From UBA3102 sp964413055 (GTDB lineage: Bacteria > Bacillota > Desulfotomaculia > Desulfotomaculales > Pelotomaculaceae), in assembly GCA_964413055.1 (NCBI GenBank), contig CAYPRB010000004.1, positions 1-64,000 on the forward strand: 64,000 nt of DNA, read 5' to 3'. The notes beneath the pieces are model-generated. The model was not told the DNA's origin. It saw nothing but the letters and a program-made list of their open reading frames with translations, and made no database searches. The first letter of the stretch is position 1. Each line of letters starts with the position of its first letter. This document shows, piece after piece, positions 35,595 to 44,145 of this stretch. The position numbers and the translations under genes are program-made.

Positions 35595-35879
35595 ATGAAT
35601 CTGAGTCTTATTTTTACTGCAGTAAATGTAGCATTTCGGGTTTATGTAATGCTTTTAATTGTCCGTATTCTGCTTTCCTGGATTCCCCATAACCCGTACC
35701 AGCCGGTAATCAGATTTATTTATGAAGTTACCGAGCCGTATCTTGCTATTTTCAGGCGTATTATCCCACCTTTCGGGGCGGTAGATTTATCCCCGATTGT
35801 TGCTTTTCTGGTGTTGGACTTTATCATACGTCCGTTAATTTTCTACCTTTTGAGAATTGTTTTATTAGGTATTGTTTAA
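35595..35879 (+). CDS. YggT-family membrane protein (YlmG)
   Basis: A 94-aa protein with two hydrophobic segments around the conserved RILLSWIPHNPYQPVIRFIYEVTEPYLAIFRRIIPP core. The family is linked genetically to division and membrane-protein organisation. ATG 35595 is chosen because AGGA is about 10 nt upstream; a GTG at 35586 is too close to the Shine-Dalgarno. Confidence 0.88.
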   Translation: MNLSLIFTAVNVAFRVYVMLLIVRILLSWIPHNPYQPVIRFIYEVTEPYLAIFRRIIPPFGAVDLSPIVAFLVLDFIIRPLIFYLLRIVLLGIV

Positions 35880-35905
35880 AAACTAACCCGAGGTGAAATT
35901 AAGAC

Positions 35906-36421
35906 GTGTTATCACCGCTGGATATTCAAAAAAAAGAGTTTCGTCGTGCTTTCCGGGGTTATTGTAATGAAGAAGTGGATTCATTCCTGGACCAGATCAA
36001 CCAGGATTATGAAGAAGTGTACCGGGAAAACCAGGTGTTGAAGGAAAAATTGACGCAGGCGGAGCAGAACATGGCCCGTTACCGGGAAATAGAAGAAGTA
36101 CTTAAAAACACCATGGTTATGGCGCAAAAGAATGCCGAGGAATTGCGGCGGAATGCGGAAAAGGAAGCCGGTTTTTTGTTGGAACGGGCCAGGAGTGAAG
36201 CCGGGCAGTTGATCCACGAAGCGGAAGAAAAGGTTAAGGAGTTAAACGGAGAATGCCGGAGGCTGAAAAAAGAAGCACAGATGTTTCTAGTACGTATGCG
36301 CTCTTCTTTACAAGCCCAGATTGAATTTTTAAACCGCGAAGAAGAAACTGTCGGTGCCAATGAAAAACCAAGTACCAGCCCGGTTGCTTCAGACCCGGAA
36401 AGTAAATCTGCCGCTGGTTGA
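35906..36421 (+). CDS. divIVA: DivIVA-family pole/septum protein
   Basis: DivIVA binds negatively curved membrane and recruits division or sporulation partners. The N-terminal lipid-binding domain (LSPLDIQKKEFRRAFRGYCNEEVDSFLDQI) is followed by a long coiled coil (~residues 35-145) and an unstructured polar tail. GTG 35906 with GAGGTG upstream. 171 aa. No ylmH gene lies between yggT and divIVA, unlike Bacillus. Confidence 0.94.
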   Translation: MLSPLDIQKKEFRRAFRGYCNEEVDSFLDQINQDYEEVYRENQVLKEKLTQAEQNMARYREIEEVLKNTMVMAQKNAEELRRNAEKEAGFLLERARSEAGQLIHEAEEKVKELNGECRRLKKEAQMFLVRMRSSLQAQIEFLNREEETVGANEKPSTSPVASDPESKSAAG

Positions 36422-36474
36422 TATTTTTCCGGTACCGGTGTTGAGCAAGGATTTGGGGGATGGTGATTAATTGT

Positions 36475-37320
36475 ATGAACTTGACCTACGTAAAAAACTG
36501 GTATAGTTGTGTCCGGAGAATAAATCCGGATGACGTTCTGGCCGAAACTTTTTTAAACGGTACTGATATTGAAGCGGCCGGGAGATTGACGGTTAACGTG
36601 CGAACTTTTGCCGTTAAAGAAGCCGCCTGGGAGGTCTACCGTTCACCAGGTGGCAGGTTTAACGGTTGTAAGGCGGTTCCTGCCCTGAAAGGAGCCGTTG
36701 CCTATTTTAATATTGGCAAAGAGCTGCGGCGTGCGGTTGGGGATGAAGCCGGCGGCATGGCCAGGGAAATGCTGGCGGAATGTGTCAGAGGCATGATCCA
36801 GGCGGAAACATTTCTTTACCGTGAAAGAGGATTTGAATCGGTTGATGATTACGGCCGTTATTGGGAAAGCCATTATTTAAACTCCTGCCGCTATTACAGC
36901 AACCTGGACCGTGTTACCCGGGCATGGCCGGAATATGTGGGTAATTTTTGGCGGGGATTAAACTTTTTTACCCGGTCAAAAAGCTGTTCGGTTTTCAGCG
37001 GGTCTGACGGACTTAATATCGTGGGAAACCTGTCCGATTCTTTCCACGAGATGGGTGCGGTTATTGATTTGGATACCACGGGCAGGGTGGCCGGATGCCG
37101 GTGCGGTTTCCTCCGGGCACCGGACCGGGTCTGTTTTGAATGCGAGGCTTTGTTTTCGGAATTGAAAGGCTTGGTATTACCGCACTGCGGCAAAAAACAG
37201 ATCGGAAAAGTTATCGGTGGCGGTCAGGGTTGTGACCACCTGGTTGACCTGATAAGCGACATGGCCAAAGCAGTTGCGGTAGTGTGGAAGTCAAAAGCGG
37301 GCCTGCAGGAGTTGAAATAA
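36475..37320 (+). CDS. DUF2889 protein
   Basis: A 281-aa protein of unknown function. Its C-terminal motif GGQGCDHLVDLISDMAKA and the preceding Cys-rich CRCGFLRAPDRVCFECEALF match the DUF2889 family, in which a GCxHL motif is conserved. ATG 36475 is preferred over ATG 36460; neither has an ideal Shine-Dalgarno. It follows divIVA and precedes yggU by 1 bp, so it is probably cotranscribed. Confidence 0.7.
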   Translation: MNLTYVKNWYSCVRRINPDDVLAETFLNGTDIEAAGRLTVNVRTFAVKEAAWEVYRSPGGRFNGCKAVPALKGAVAYFNIGKELRRAVGDEAGGMAREMLAECVRGMIQAETFLYRERGFESVDDYGRYWESHYLNSCRYYSNLDRVTRAWPEYVGNFWRGLNFFTRSKSCSVFSGSDGLNIVGNLSDSFHEMGAVIDLDTTGRVAGCRCGFLRAPDRVCFECEALFSELKGLVLPHCGKKQIGKVIGGGQGCDHLVDLISDMAKAVAVVWKSKAGLQELK

Positions 37321-37321
37321 T

Positions 37322-37609
37322 TTGTTATGCATCAAAGAGGAAAAAGACGGGGTTTTTTTTAAGGTCCGGGTGCAGCCCCGGGCATCCAAGAACCAACTGG
37401 CAGGTCTTTACGGGGATGCGGTAAAACTCCGGTTGACCGCGCCGCCGGTGGACGGGAAAGCCAACGAGGCCTGCCGCAATTACCTGGCCGGTCTTTTGCA
37501 AGTACCCCGTGCGCAGGTGGAAGTGGTGTCCGGTTTCACCGGCCGCAACAAGATGATCAAAGTCACGGGACTGAGCCTTGAGAACATATTAAAGGTGCTT
37601 GAGTCTTAA
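37322..37609 (+). CDS. DUF167 protein (YggU family)
   Basis: A 95-aa YggU-type protein with the family core VRVQPRASKNQLAGL, LTAPPVDGKANEACRNYLA and VSGFTGRNKMIKV. The function is unknown. TTG 37322, with AGGAG upstream inside the previous gene. It is the last gene before the ileS promoter. Confidence 0.9.
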   Translation: MLCIKEEKDGVFFKVRVQPRASKNQLAGLYGDAVKLRLTAPPVDGKANEACRNYLAGLLQVPRAQVEVVSGFTGRNKMIKVTGLSLENILKVLES

Positions 37610-37667
37610 TTGGATTCAGGTTTAAAGTCAGCACCCGGGTTGGCGGTAAGTTTTACCGGCGGTTTGG

Positions 37668-37696
37668 TTGACATATAGCACAGCTTTTCATATAAT
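37668..37696 (+). promoter_or_regulatory. Consensus sigma-A promoter of ileS
   Basis: Perfect TTGACA (37668-37673) and TATAAT (37691-37696) with a 17-bp spacer, followed directly by the T-box leader. Confidence 0.93.
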
Positions 37697-37702
37697 ATTG
37701 GC

Positions 37703-37985
37703 TGTTAGAGTAATTTTTTAGCCAGTGAACGGGAAGAGTAGGCGGAACATTCCGTTTAAGAGAGTCCGGAGCGGCTGGAATCCGGACACGGTAACCGTTG
37801 AAAATCACCCGGGAGGTGCCGGCTGAAACCTGACGGGATTAAGCCCGGCCGGTTTGCCACCGTTAACCGGCGTTAAAGTGGCCGTCCGCGCGGCATGGCA
37901 TTTTTGTGCGTTTGATCGTGTCCGGACCGGCAGGTAGGGTGGTACCGCGGGATATACTCCCGTCCCTTTACGGGGACGGGTTTTT
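37703..37985 (+). ncRNA. Isoleucine T-box leader of ileS
   Basis: The T-box sequence AGGGTGGTACCGCGG (37936-37950) is followed by a terminator: CCCGTCCC (37959-37966) with GGGACGGG (37973-37980) and five T. The specifier loop reads GAAAATCACC, with codon ATC (Ile) at 37804-37806 followed by a purine. Uncharged tRNA-Ile is expected to stabilise the antiterminator and allow transcription of ileS. The codon identity agrees with the downstream gene. Confidence 0.93.
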
Positions 37986-38066
37986 ATATTACAGGAAACA
38001 CTAAAGTTATCATTGCTGAAATTCGAGTCTACGCGAATATTTTTATTCCAGTGAGGTGTAATCATA

Positions 38067-40859
38067 ATGGACTACAGTAAAACCTTGAACCTGCCCAAAA
38101 CCGGCTTTCCGATGCGGGCCAACCTGCCCCAACGCGAGCCGGAATATTTAAAATTCTGGGAAGAGATCGATATATACCGCCGGGTACAGGAAAAAAATAA
38201 AGGGCGTCCGAAATTTATTTTGCACGACGGACCGCCTTATGCCAACGGGCATATCCATCTCGGAACCTTATTGAACAAAGTATTGAAGGATATTGTAGTA
38301 AAATTCCACTCCATGTCCGGTTATGATGCGCCTTACGTACCCGGTTGGGATACCCACGGCCTGCCTATCGAACAACAGGCGATCAAAACTTTCGGGCTCA
38401 ACCGGCATCAGATCCATCCGGTGGCATTTCGCAACAAATGCCGGGAATTCGCCTTGAAATTTGTGGATATCCAGCGGGAGGAGTTCAAGCGACTGGGCGT
38501 ACGGGGGCAGTGGGACCATCCTTACCTGACCCTGATGCCCCATTTTGAGGCCCGTCAAATCGGCATATTTGGAGCAATGGCCGCCAAAGGTTATATTTAT
38601 AAGGACTTAAAATCGGTATACTGGTGTGCCGGTTGTGAAACCGCCCTGGCTGAAGCCGAAGTGGAATACGGTGATAAAAAATCCACTTCTATATATGTCC
38701 GGTTCCCGGTACGGGACGGTAAGGGGATTTTGCCCGTGGACGACACCTACGTGGTGATTTGGACCACCACTCCCTGGACCCTGCCAGCCAATACAGCCAT
38801 ATGTGTGCATCCGGAATATGCTTACGTCCTGGTCCGGGCCGGCAGGGAAAAATACCTGGTGGCCAAGGAACTGAAGGATAGTTTCCTGGAGCGCACTGGT
38901 TTCGATGCCCGGGATACAGAAGTGCTTAAGGAGTTTAAGGGCCGTGAGCTGGAAAGGGTGGAATGCGGGCATCCCTTTGTTGACCGGGTTTCGCTTTTGA
39001 TCCTGGGGGACCACGTGACCCTGGAGCAGGGTACCGGTTGCGTGCATACCGCACCGGGGCACGGCCTGGAGGACTTTATGGTCGGCAAACAGTACGGGTT
39101 GCCGGTAATTTCCCCGGTCGACGGTAAAGGCCGTTTTACCGAAGAAGGAGGTATTTTTGCCGGCCAGTTTTATCGGGACGCCGATGAAGAAGTGCTTGCC
39201 GAACTCGTCCGGCGCGGCAACTTGATGCACCGTTCTAAAATTGTGCACCAGTATCCGCACTGCTGGCGCTGCAAAAACCCGGTGTTTTTCCGGGCGACCG
39301 AGCAGTGGTTTGCTTCGATTGACGGTTTCCGCCGGGCGGCCTTGGATGCCATTCACCACCAGGTGCGCTGGATTCCCGATTGGGGCCGGGAGCGGATTTA
39401 CAACATGGTTGACGGCCGGATTGACTGGTGCATTTCGCGCCAGCGCAGCTGGGGGGTGCCGATCCCGATTTTCTACTGTAAAAACTGTGAAAAAGAGATC
39501 ATTAATGACCGGACCATCAGCCATTTGCAAAAGTTGTTCCGGGAATACGGTTCTGACGTCTGGTTTGCCCGTGAGGCGGCGGAGTTAATGCCTGAAGGGA
39601 TTAAGTGCGACCGGTGCGGCGGCGGGGAGTTCGCCAAAGAGACCGATATCATGGACGTTTGGTTTGACTCCGGCTCAAGCCACCTGGGAGTTCTAGACGA
39701 ACCGGCGGTCTGGCCCGACCTGCGCTGGCCCGCGGACCTCTACCTGGAAGGCAGCGACCAGCACCGGGGGTGGTTCAATTCGTCGCTTTTGGTTTCCGTG
39801 GCGGTGACCGGGAAGGCTCCTTACCGTGCCGTGTTGACCCACGGCTTTGTGGTTGATGAAAAGGGGCGCAAGATGTCCAAGTCGCTGGGCAACGTGGTGG
39901 ACCCCGCTAAAGTGATTAAACAGATGGGCGCCGATATTTTGCGCTTGTGGGTCAGTTCCAGTGATTACCGGGGAGACCTGGCCGTTTCACAAAGCATTCT
40001 GAAACAGATGACCGAGGCTTACAGGAAAATCAGAAACACTTGCCGGTTTATGCTTGGTAATTTGTACGATTTCAACCCGGGCACGGATCCGGTGCCGTAC
40101 GAAGATATGCCGGAAGTTGACCGGTGGGCCCTGGGCCAGCTGCAAAAACTGATCCACCGGGTAACCGGTGCCTACCGGAACTACGAATATCATGTGGTTT
40201 ATCATTCTATATACAGTTTCTGCACCGTCGATATGAGCGCGCTTTATTTGGATATTATTAAAGACAGGCTTTATACCGCTCCTGCCCGTTCCCAGGCACG
40301 CCGCGCGGCGCAGACCGTCCTGTACGAAATTGTGACGGCACTGGTGCGCCTGCTGGCTCCGGTACTGGCTTTTACGTCGGAGGAAATATGGCGTTATGTG
40401 CCGGGTGACAAGGGCGAGGCGGTCAGTGTGCAGCTTACCGACATGCCGGAAGTCCAGGAAGCCTATCTTGACGCGGAACTGGACCAAAAATGGGAGCGGC
40501 TTCTAGCCGTCCGGGGTGAAGTTACCAAATCCCTGGAGGCTGCGCGCCGGGAAAAGGTCATCGGTAATTCCCTGGAAGCAGCGGTGGAACTTTATGCCGG
40601 CGGTGATTGGCATTCTTTCCTGGAGCCGGTGGCAGATGAACTGGCCACCTTGTTTATTGTATCCGGCTGTATGCTGCGGCGGCTGGAGGAAGCACCGGAA
40701 AATGCCGTGGAAGCCGGGTTGCCGGGTCTTGCCATATCCGTGCAATACGCTAAAGGGAAAAAATGTGCGCGCTGCTGGATGTATCACGAGGAAGTCGGCC
40801 TGGATCAAGAACATCCAGGAGTTTGCCCAAAATGTTCCGCCGCATTAAAAAGCATCTAA
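38067..40859 (+). CDS. ileS: Isoleucyl-tRNA synthetase
   Basis: A class I synthetase that charges tRNA-Ile and edits valine. GPPYANGHIHLG (HIGH motif at ~61-66), the CP1 editing domain (WTTTPWTLPANTA; GTGCVHTAPGHGLEDF), DVWFDSGSSH and KMSKS (602-606) are all present. The C-terminal zinc finger has CARC and CPKC pairs. At 930 aa it is the bacterial length. GAGGTG precedes ATG 38067. Controlled by the T-box upstream; a 13-bp hairpin follows. Confidence 0.97.
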   Translation: MDYSKTLNLPKTGFPMRANLPQREPEYLKFWEEIDIYRRVQEKNKGRPKFILHDGPPYANGHIHLGTLLNKVLKDIVVKFHSMSGYDAPYVPGWDTHGLPIEQQAIKTFGLNRHQIHPVAFRNKCREFALKFVDIQREEFKRLGVRGQWDHPYLTLMPHFEARQIGIFGAMAAKGYIYKDLKSVYWCAGCETALAEAEVEYGDKKSTSIYVRFPVRDGKGILPVDDTYVVIWTTTPWTLPANTAICVHPEYAYVLVRAGREKYLVAKELKDSFLERTGFDARDTEVLKEFKGRELERVECGHPFVDRVSLLILGDHVTLEQGTGCVHTAPGHGLEDFMVGKQYGLPVISPVDGKGRFTEEGGIFAGQFYRDADEEVLAELVRRGNLMHRSKIVHQYPHCWRCKNPVFFRATEQWFASIDGFRRAALDAIHHQVRWIPDWGRERIYNMVDGRIDWCISRQRSWGVPIPIFYCKNCEKEIINDRTISHLQKLFREYGSDVWFAREAAELMPEGIKCDRCGGGEFAKETDIMDVWFDSGSSHLGVLDEPAVWPDLRWPADLYLEGSDQHRGWFNSSLLVSVAVTGKAPYRAVLTHGFVVDEKGRKMSKSLGNVVDPAKVIKQMGADILRLWVSSSDYRGDLAVSQSILKQMTEAYRKIRNTCRFMLGNLYDFNPGTDPVPYEDMPEVDRWALGQLQKLIHRVTGAYRNYEYHVVYHSIYSFCTVDMSALYLDIIKDRLYTAPARSQARRAAQTVLYEIVTALVRLLAPVLAFTSEEIWRYVPGDKGEAVSVQLTDMPEVQEAYLDAELDQKWERLLAVRGEVTKSLEAARREKVIGNSLEAAVELYAGGDWHSFLEPVADELATLFIVSGCMLRRLEEAPENAVEAGLPGLAISVQYAKGKKCARCWMYHEEVGLDQEHPGVCPKCSAALKSI

Positions 40860-40878
40860 AGCACAAGTTTTTCCAATA

Positions 40879-40910
40879 AGAAACCTTCCTCCAAATTGAG
40901 GAAGGTTTCT
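40879..40910 (+). terminator. Hairpin after ileS
   Basis: A perfect 13-bp stem (40879-40891 with 40898-40910), ending in GGTTTCT. The following sequence is not a clean T run, so termination efficiency is uncertain. Confidence 0.65.
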
Positions 40911-40920
40911 ATGTTAAGAA

Positions 40921-41310
40921 CCCATAATGACCTACGCTACAGCCATTACGAATCCCTTTACAGCCCGCAGCAATCTTGCGACTGCTGCAAACCGTTGCGG
41001 AACCCGTAATGACCTTTGCTCGACTATTATGGATATCTAGGAAGCCTGCAGCAATCTTACGACTGCTGCAAACCTCAAGCTAAGAATAAACTTAGTCATC
41101 CGACACCCATAATAGTCTTAGCTCGACTGGTAGATATCCCTTGTGATCCCGCAGCAATCTTTCAGACTGCTGCAGAACCTGCCGGAACACCTACCAATCT
41201 GCCCTCCGGCTGATACCGAACCGTTACGATCCGGTATCAACCTTCGGCCGATTGTTACCGAGCCGCATTGCGACCCTGTAACAATCTTGGCTCGGCCATT
41301 ACACATCCTT
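40921..41310. repeat. Array of diverged hairpin repeats between ileS and lspA
   Basis: Two motifs alternate. Motif A, GCAGCAATCTT-N-CGACTGCTGC-like, is at 40967-40988, 41048-41069 and 41151-41173; each forms a 9-bp hairpin with one mismatch. Motif B, CCC(A/G)TAATGACCTT-like ending GG/GATATCC, starts at 40921, 41003 and 41106, with a degenerate copy at 41274. Spacings of 82 and 103 bp show an unequal tandem unit. The 567-bp interval codes for nothing convincing. It resembles a REP/BIME-type mosaic; function unknown. Confidence 0.75.
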
Positions 41311-41426
41311 AGTAAGTAGTATGATCAAGAAAGCATGAAATTATTAAGTTAAATATTGCCAATGTTTTATGCCAGGACTTTTAAGGTAAGCCTTATTATG
41401 GTAATATAAAACGGTGAGGGGGTAAT

Positions 41427-41885
41427 ATGTTTTTTTATATTATTGCGGGGACTTTTCTGCTGGATCAGACCACCAAGACTGTGGTGCAATTTTTGATGTA
41501 CCAGGGGGAATCCATTCCTGTCTTGCCGCCGGTATTTTATTTAACCTATATAATGAATCCAGGAGCTGCTTTTGGTTTTCTGGCCTACCAGACGCATGTA
41601 TTCATAATTATCTCGGTGGTGCTTATCGCCGGTATGCTCCTGGGATACCGGAAGCTACCCCCTGGCCGGGGCCTGCTGCGTACCGGCATGGGAATGATCG
41701 TGGGGGGGGCGCTGGGCAACCTGGCGGACCGGCTGCGCTACGGTCTGGTAGTGGACTTTTTGGATTTCCGGGTCTGGCCGGTATTTAATGTTGCCGATAC
41801 CGCCATCGTTATTGGTACCGGTTTCTTAATCTGGGAAATATTAATGGATAAAGGCCCAAAAGAAAAGCAGGAAAGTGAAAATTAA
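41427..41885 (+). CDS. lspA: Lipoprotein signal peptidase
   Basis: LspA cleaves signal peptides of prolipoproteins in the membrane. Four membrane spans can be traced, with NPGAAFGFL, the catalytic Asp region GGALGNLADRLRYGLVVDFLDF and the second Asp in FNVADTAIVIG. 152 aa. GAGGGGGT precedes ATG 41427. The stop overlaps the next start by one base (TAATG). Confidence 0.96.
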   Translation: MFFYIIAGTFLLDQTTKTVVQFLMYQGESIPVLPPVFYLTYIMNPGAAFGFLAYQTHVFIIISVVLIAGMLLGYRKLPPGRGLLRTGMGMIVGGALGNLADRLRYGLVVDFLDFRVWPVFNVADTAIVIGTGFLIWEILMDKGPKEKQESEN

Positions 41886-42805
41886 TGACTGAACAGCAAA
41901 TCTCTTTGGAAGTTGGTACAGAGCATGCCGGGAAAAGACTGGATGTTTTTTTAGCCGGTGTGCTCGAAGAATTAACCCGTTCCCGGATCCAAAAATTAAT
42001 TTTGGGAAATATGGTTGTATTAAACGGTGCGCCGGTGCGGTCAAGTTGCCGGGTTAAACCGGGAGACCGGGTCGATGTAAGGGTTCCCGGTCCTGATAAT
42101 GCGGAGCTAAAGGTTGAGGCCGCACCAATACCTCTGGATGTTTACTATGAGGACGCCGACGTTATAGTGGTAAACAAGCCGCGGGGCATGGTGGTTCACC
42201 CGGCGGCGGGTAATTATACGGGAACGCTGGTAAACGCCCTCCTTTACCATTGCAGTGATTTGTCCGGGATCAGCGGGGTGTTGCGTCCCGGTATTGTACA
42301 CCGGTTGGATAAGGATACTTCGGGCTTGATTATGGCGGCTAAAAACGACACCGCCCATTTAAGCCTGGCCCGGCAGCTCAAAGAACGGCTGGTTACCCGC
42401 ATCTACCTGGCCCTGGTCCACGGGCAGATCAAGGAACAGGCCGGGGTGGTAGATGCTCCTATCGGCCGTGATCCCAGAAACCGGCAGAAAATGACTGTGG
42501 TCCATAGAAATGCCAAGCACGCGGTTACCAATTACCGCGTGCTCAAACGTTTTAACGAATACACTTTTTTGGAATTAAAACTGGAAACCGGCCGTACCCA
42601 CCAGGTGAGGGTCCACATGGCGCATATCGGTTACCCGCTGGTGGGCGATCCCAAGTACGGCCCGTCCCGGCCCCACTTCGGCCTGGAAGGACAGTTTCTG
42701 CATGCCGCGGTGCTGGGGTTTAAACACCCGCGCACGGGTATTTACCGGGAGTTTAAGGCGCCCCTGCCGGAAGAATTAAAAAAAATTATTATATCGTTAG
42801 CTTAG
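41885..42805 (+). CDS. RluD-family pseudouridine synthase (YlyB)
   Basis: It converts uridines in 23S rRNA to pseudouridine. An N-terminal S4 RNA-binding domain (KRLDVFLAGVLEELTRSRIQKLI) precedes the catalytic domain with HRLDKDTSGL (catalytic Asp), LVHGQIKEQ and LETGRTHQVRVHMAHIGYPLVGDPKYG. 306 aa. It is coupled to lspA as in Bacillus lspA-ylyB. It is the last core gene before the accessory island. Confidence 0.95.
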   Translation: MTEQQISLEVGTEHAGKRLDVFLAGVLEELTRSRIQKLILGNMVVLNGAPVRSSCRVKPGDRVDVRVPGPDNAELKVEAAPIPLDVYYEDADVIVVNKPRGMVVHPAAGNYTGTLVNALLYHCSDLSGISGVLRPGIVHRLDKDTSGLIMAAKNDTAHLSLARQLKERLVTRIYLALVHGQIKEQAGVVDAPIGRDPRNRQKMTVVHRNAKHAVTNYRVLKRFNEYTFLELKLETGRTHQVRVHMAHIGYPLVGDPKYGPSRPHFGLEGQFLHAAVLGFKHPRTGIYREFKAPLPEELKKIIISLA

Positions 42806-43138
42806 CAAAAGTTACAGTATGCGTTCTAAGGCAACACGTTAAAAGGCGATAATGCCTGTGCTGAAACCTTCTTCAGCACGATAAAATGCGAGATGCTTTA
42901 CCATAAAACTTACAGCACCATAACCGCTTCGTGGTTAACTTTTCTTGATTTATACATCTTAACTTGTATTTCCGTCTTATAATCACTCTAGATGCAAATA
43001 GATCAACGCCGTAGTCATAGCTCTGAGGGGTTTTCAACGCTGTAACCATTACTTTTATAATATGATGACACCAAATCTTCAAATTCCGGGGGATTAATCT
43101 GCTACACTATTCCGGAAAAAGCGTTTATTTTACTGTGT
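42806..43138. other. Intergenic boundary of the accessory island
   Basis: No supported gene lies here. A hairpin (GTGCTGAA 42858-42865 with TTCAGCAC 42872-42879) follows rluD and may terminate it, although no T run is present. A 69-codon frame on the - strand (42873-43082) resembles no family I know and has no clear start signal. The interval is AT-richer than the core genes. Confidence 0.5.
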
Positions 43139-43381
43139 ATGCTTTTTCTGGTTACAGTTGCTTATTACGGTATTGCCGCCGCCAAAGGTCCTGCAAAAGG
43201 TTTGCCGGTCCGGGTGCTGGTAAACGGCCGCGAGGTTGACTTTCCTGACGCCACGCCTTTCTTGGACGAACACAACCGCGTTCAGGCCCCGGTCCGTTTT
43301 GTGGCCCGGGAATTGGGCGCGCGGGGGTTGTTTAAAAGCAACCTTAAACTGCCACGAAGTATAAAACCTTTGTTCCTTTAA
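43139..43381 (+). pseudogene. Truncated copper-amine-oxidase-like stalk-domain protein
   Basis: The N terminus has a membrane or signal segment (LFLVTVAYYGIAAAKG) and the opening of a stalk domain (VRVLVNGREVDFPDATPFLDEHNRVQAPVRFVARELGA). In this family the domain continues with a VxW-type strand and usually a second half; here the sequence changes after RELGARG and ends within 20 residues. The break lies just before an IS605-like end (43387), so truncation by an insertion or deletion is likely. Confidence 0.65.
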
Positions 43382-43386
43382 GGAAC

Positions 43387-43417
43387 CCCACGTGCTTTAG
43401 CCTTGGGAGGATGTCAG
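43387..43417 (+). mobile_element. IS200/IS605-type terminal hairpin remnant, copy 1
   Basis: CCCACG, a 9-nt loop (TGCTTTAGC) and a CTTGGG arm are followed by AGGATGTCAG. This layout, a hairpin with GCTTTAGC in the loop and then GGATGTCA, is typical of right ends of IS605/TnpB-type elements in Firmicutes. One base mismatch weakens the stem compared with copy 2 at 51493-51523, which is otherwise identical over 31 bp. No transposase gene is beside it. Confidence 0.6.
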
Positions 43418-43479
43418 AGACCGTGCCGGCCATCTGGCGTTCAGAATATCACCGTTATCCTTCTACCTTTATATTTTTT

Positions 43480-43516
43480 GTGGTAAAATATTATTACAGT
43501 ATTACGGTATTACCAC
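43480..43516 (+). promoter_or_regulatory. Operator-like repeats before the toxin-antitoxin pair
   Basis: TATTAC occurs three times with 8-bp spacing (43492, 43500, 43508) and is framed by GTGGTAA (43480-43486) and its inverse TTACCAC (43510-43516). It ends 16 bp before the antitoxin start. Autoregulation by the AbrB-type antitoxin is the likely use; this is inference. Confidence 0.55.
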
Positions 43517-43532
43517 TATAGGGGGGACTGTT

Positions 43533-43868
43533 TTGGAATATACAACTTTAACATCAAAAGGCCAGGTCACTGTCCCAAAAGAAATTCGTGAGAAATTCAA
43601 CTGGAAAGAAGGTACCAGGCTGAAGTTTTATATGGATGGCGAAGAGTTGAAGGTAAAGGAAGTTACCATCCTTGACGAAATGGAAGATTTAATTACGAAG
43701 GACCTGATAGATTTAGGTTATAGCGGGGATGAGTTTAAAGCCAAACTTCTTGAACGAAAGGCCACTTTTAATCAAGCCTTTGATAGATTATTGGAAGAAA
43801 GGCTTAAAGAGGAAACTGTTTCTTTGGAGAAGGCCATCAGGAGTATAGAGAATGAAGAAAAATTATGA
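43533..43868 (+). CDS. AbrB/MazE-family antitoxin
   Basis: A 111-aa protein with an N-terminal SpoVT/AbrB DNA-binding fold (YTTLTSKGQVTVPKEIREKFNWKEGTRLKFYM) and a helical, charged C-terminal part that would wrap the toxin. TTG 43533 with GGGGGG upstream. It overlaps the toxin gene by 17 bp. An AbrB-type antitoxin paired with a RelE-type toxin is less usual than MazE-MazF. Confidence 0.85.
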   Translation: MEYTTLTSKGQVTVPKEIREKFNWKEGTRLKFYMDGEELKVKEVTILDEMEDLITKDLIDLGYSGDEFKAKLLERKATFNQAFDRLLEERLKEETVSLEKAIRSIENEEKL

Positions 43869-44145
43869 AATCCGGCTATCCAAAGGAGCCGTTAGAGATC
43901 TTAAAAAAATGGTACCTGCTCTCAGATATTTTATATACAGTAAGATTTATGGGATCGCAGAGGCCCCGTATAAAAATGAGAAATTATCCGGTCCGTTTAA
44001 GGAACTTCGTTCTCAACACAGCAAATTCAGGGGTGTGGAATACCGGGTTATCTACTATATAGACGAAGAAGGTAAATTAATAATTATTGCCCTGGTGGGG
44101 AGCAGGGAGAACATTTATAAAGAACTAACCCGAAGACTATGGTAA
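43852..44145 (+). CDS. RelE/ParE-family toxin
   Basis: A 97-aa basic protein with the RelE fold: YEIRLSKGAVRDLKKM, then a central Lys/Arg-rich strand (LSGPFKELRSQHSKFRGVEYRVIYYID) and a terminal VGSRENIYKEL. RelE proteins cut mRNA in the ribosome; ParE proteins poison gyrase; the sequence alone does not separate them with certainty. Full length, no frameshift, so the module may be active. Confidence 0.85.
   Translation: MKKNYEIRLSKGAVRDLKKMVPALRYFIYSKIYGIAEAPYKNEKLSGPFKELRSQHSKFRGVEYRVIYYIDEEGKLIIIALVGSRENIYKELTRRLW

Noticed and set aside
38607..39530. 307-codon open frame on the - strand
   Set aside because: Antisense shadow of ileS without a ribosome site or recognisable motif.
40921..41310. 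CRISPR-like array
   Set aside because: Repeats are diverged, internally palindromic and unevenly spaced; no identical repeat with unique spacers of constant size and no cas genes.
42873..43082. 69-codon frame on the - strand near the island edge
   Set aside because: Its start lacks a ribosome site, the sequence matches no family I know, and its end runs into a hairpin.
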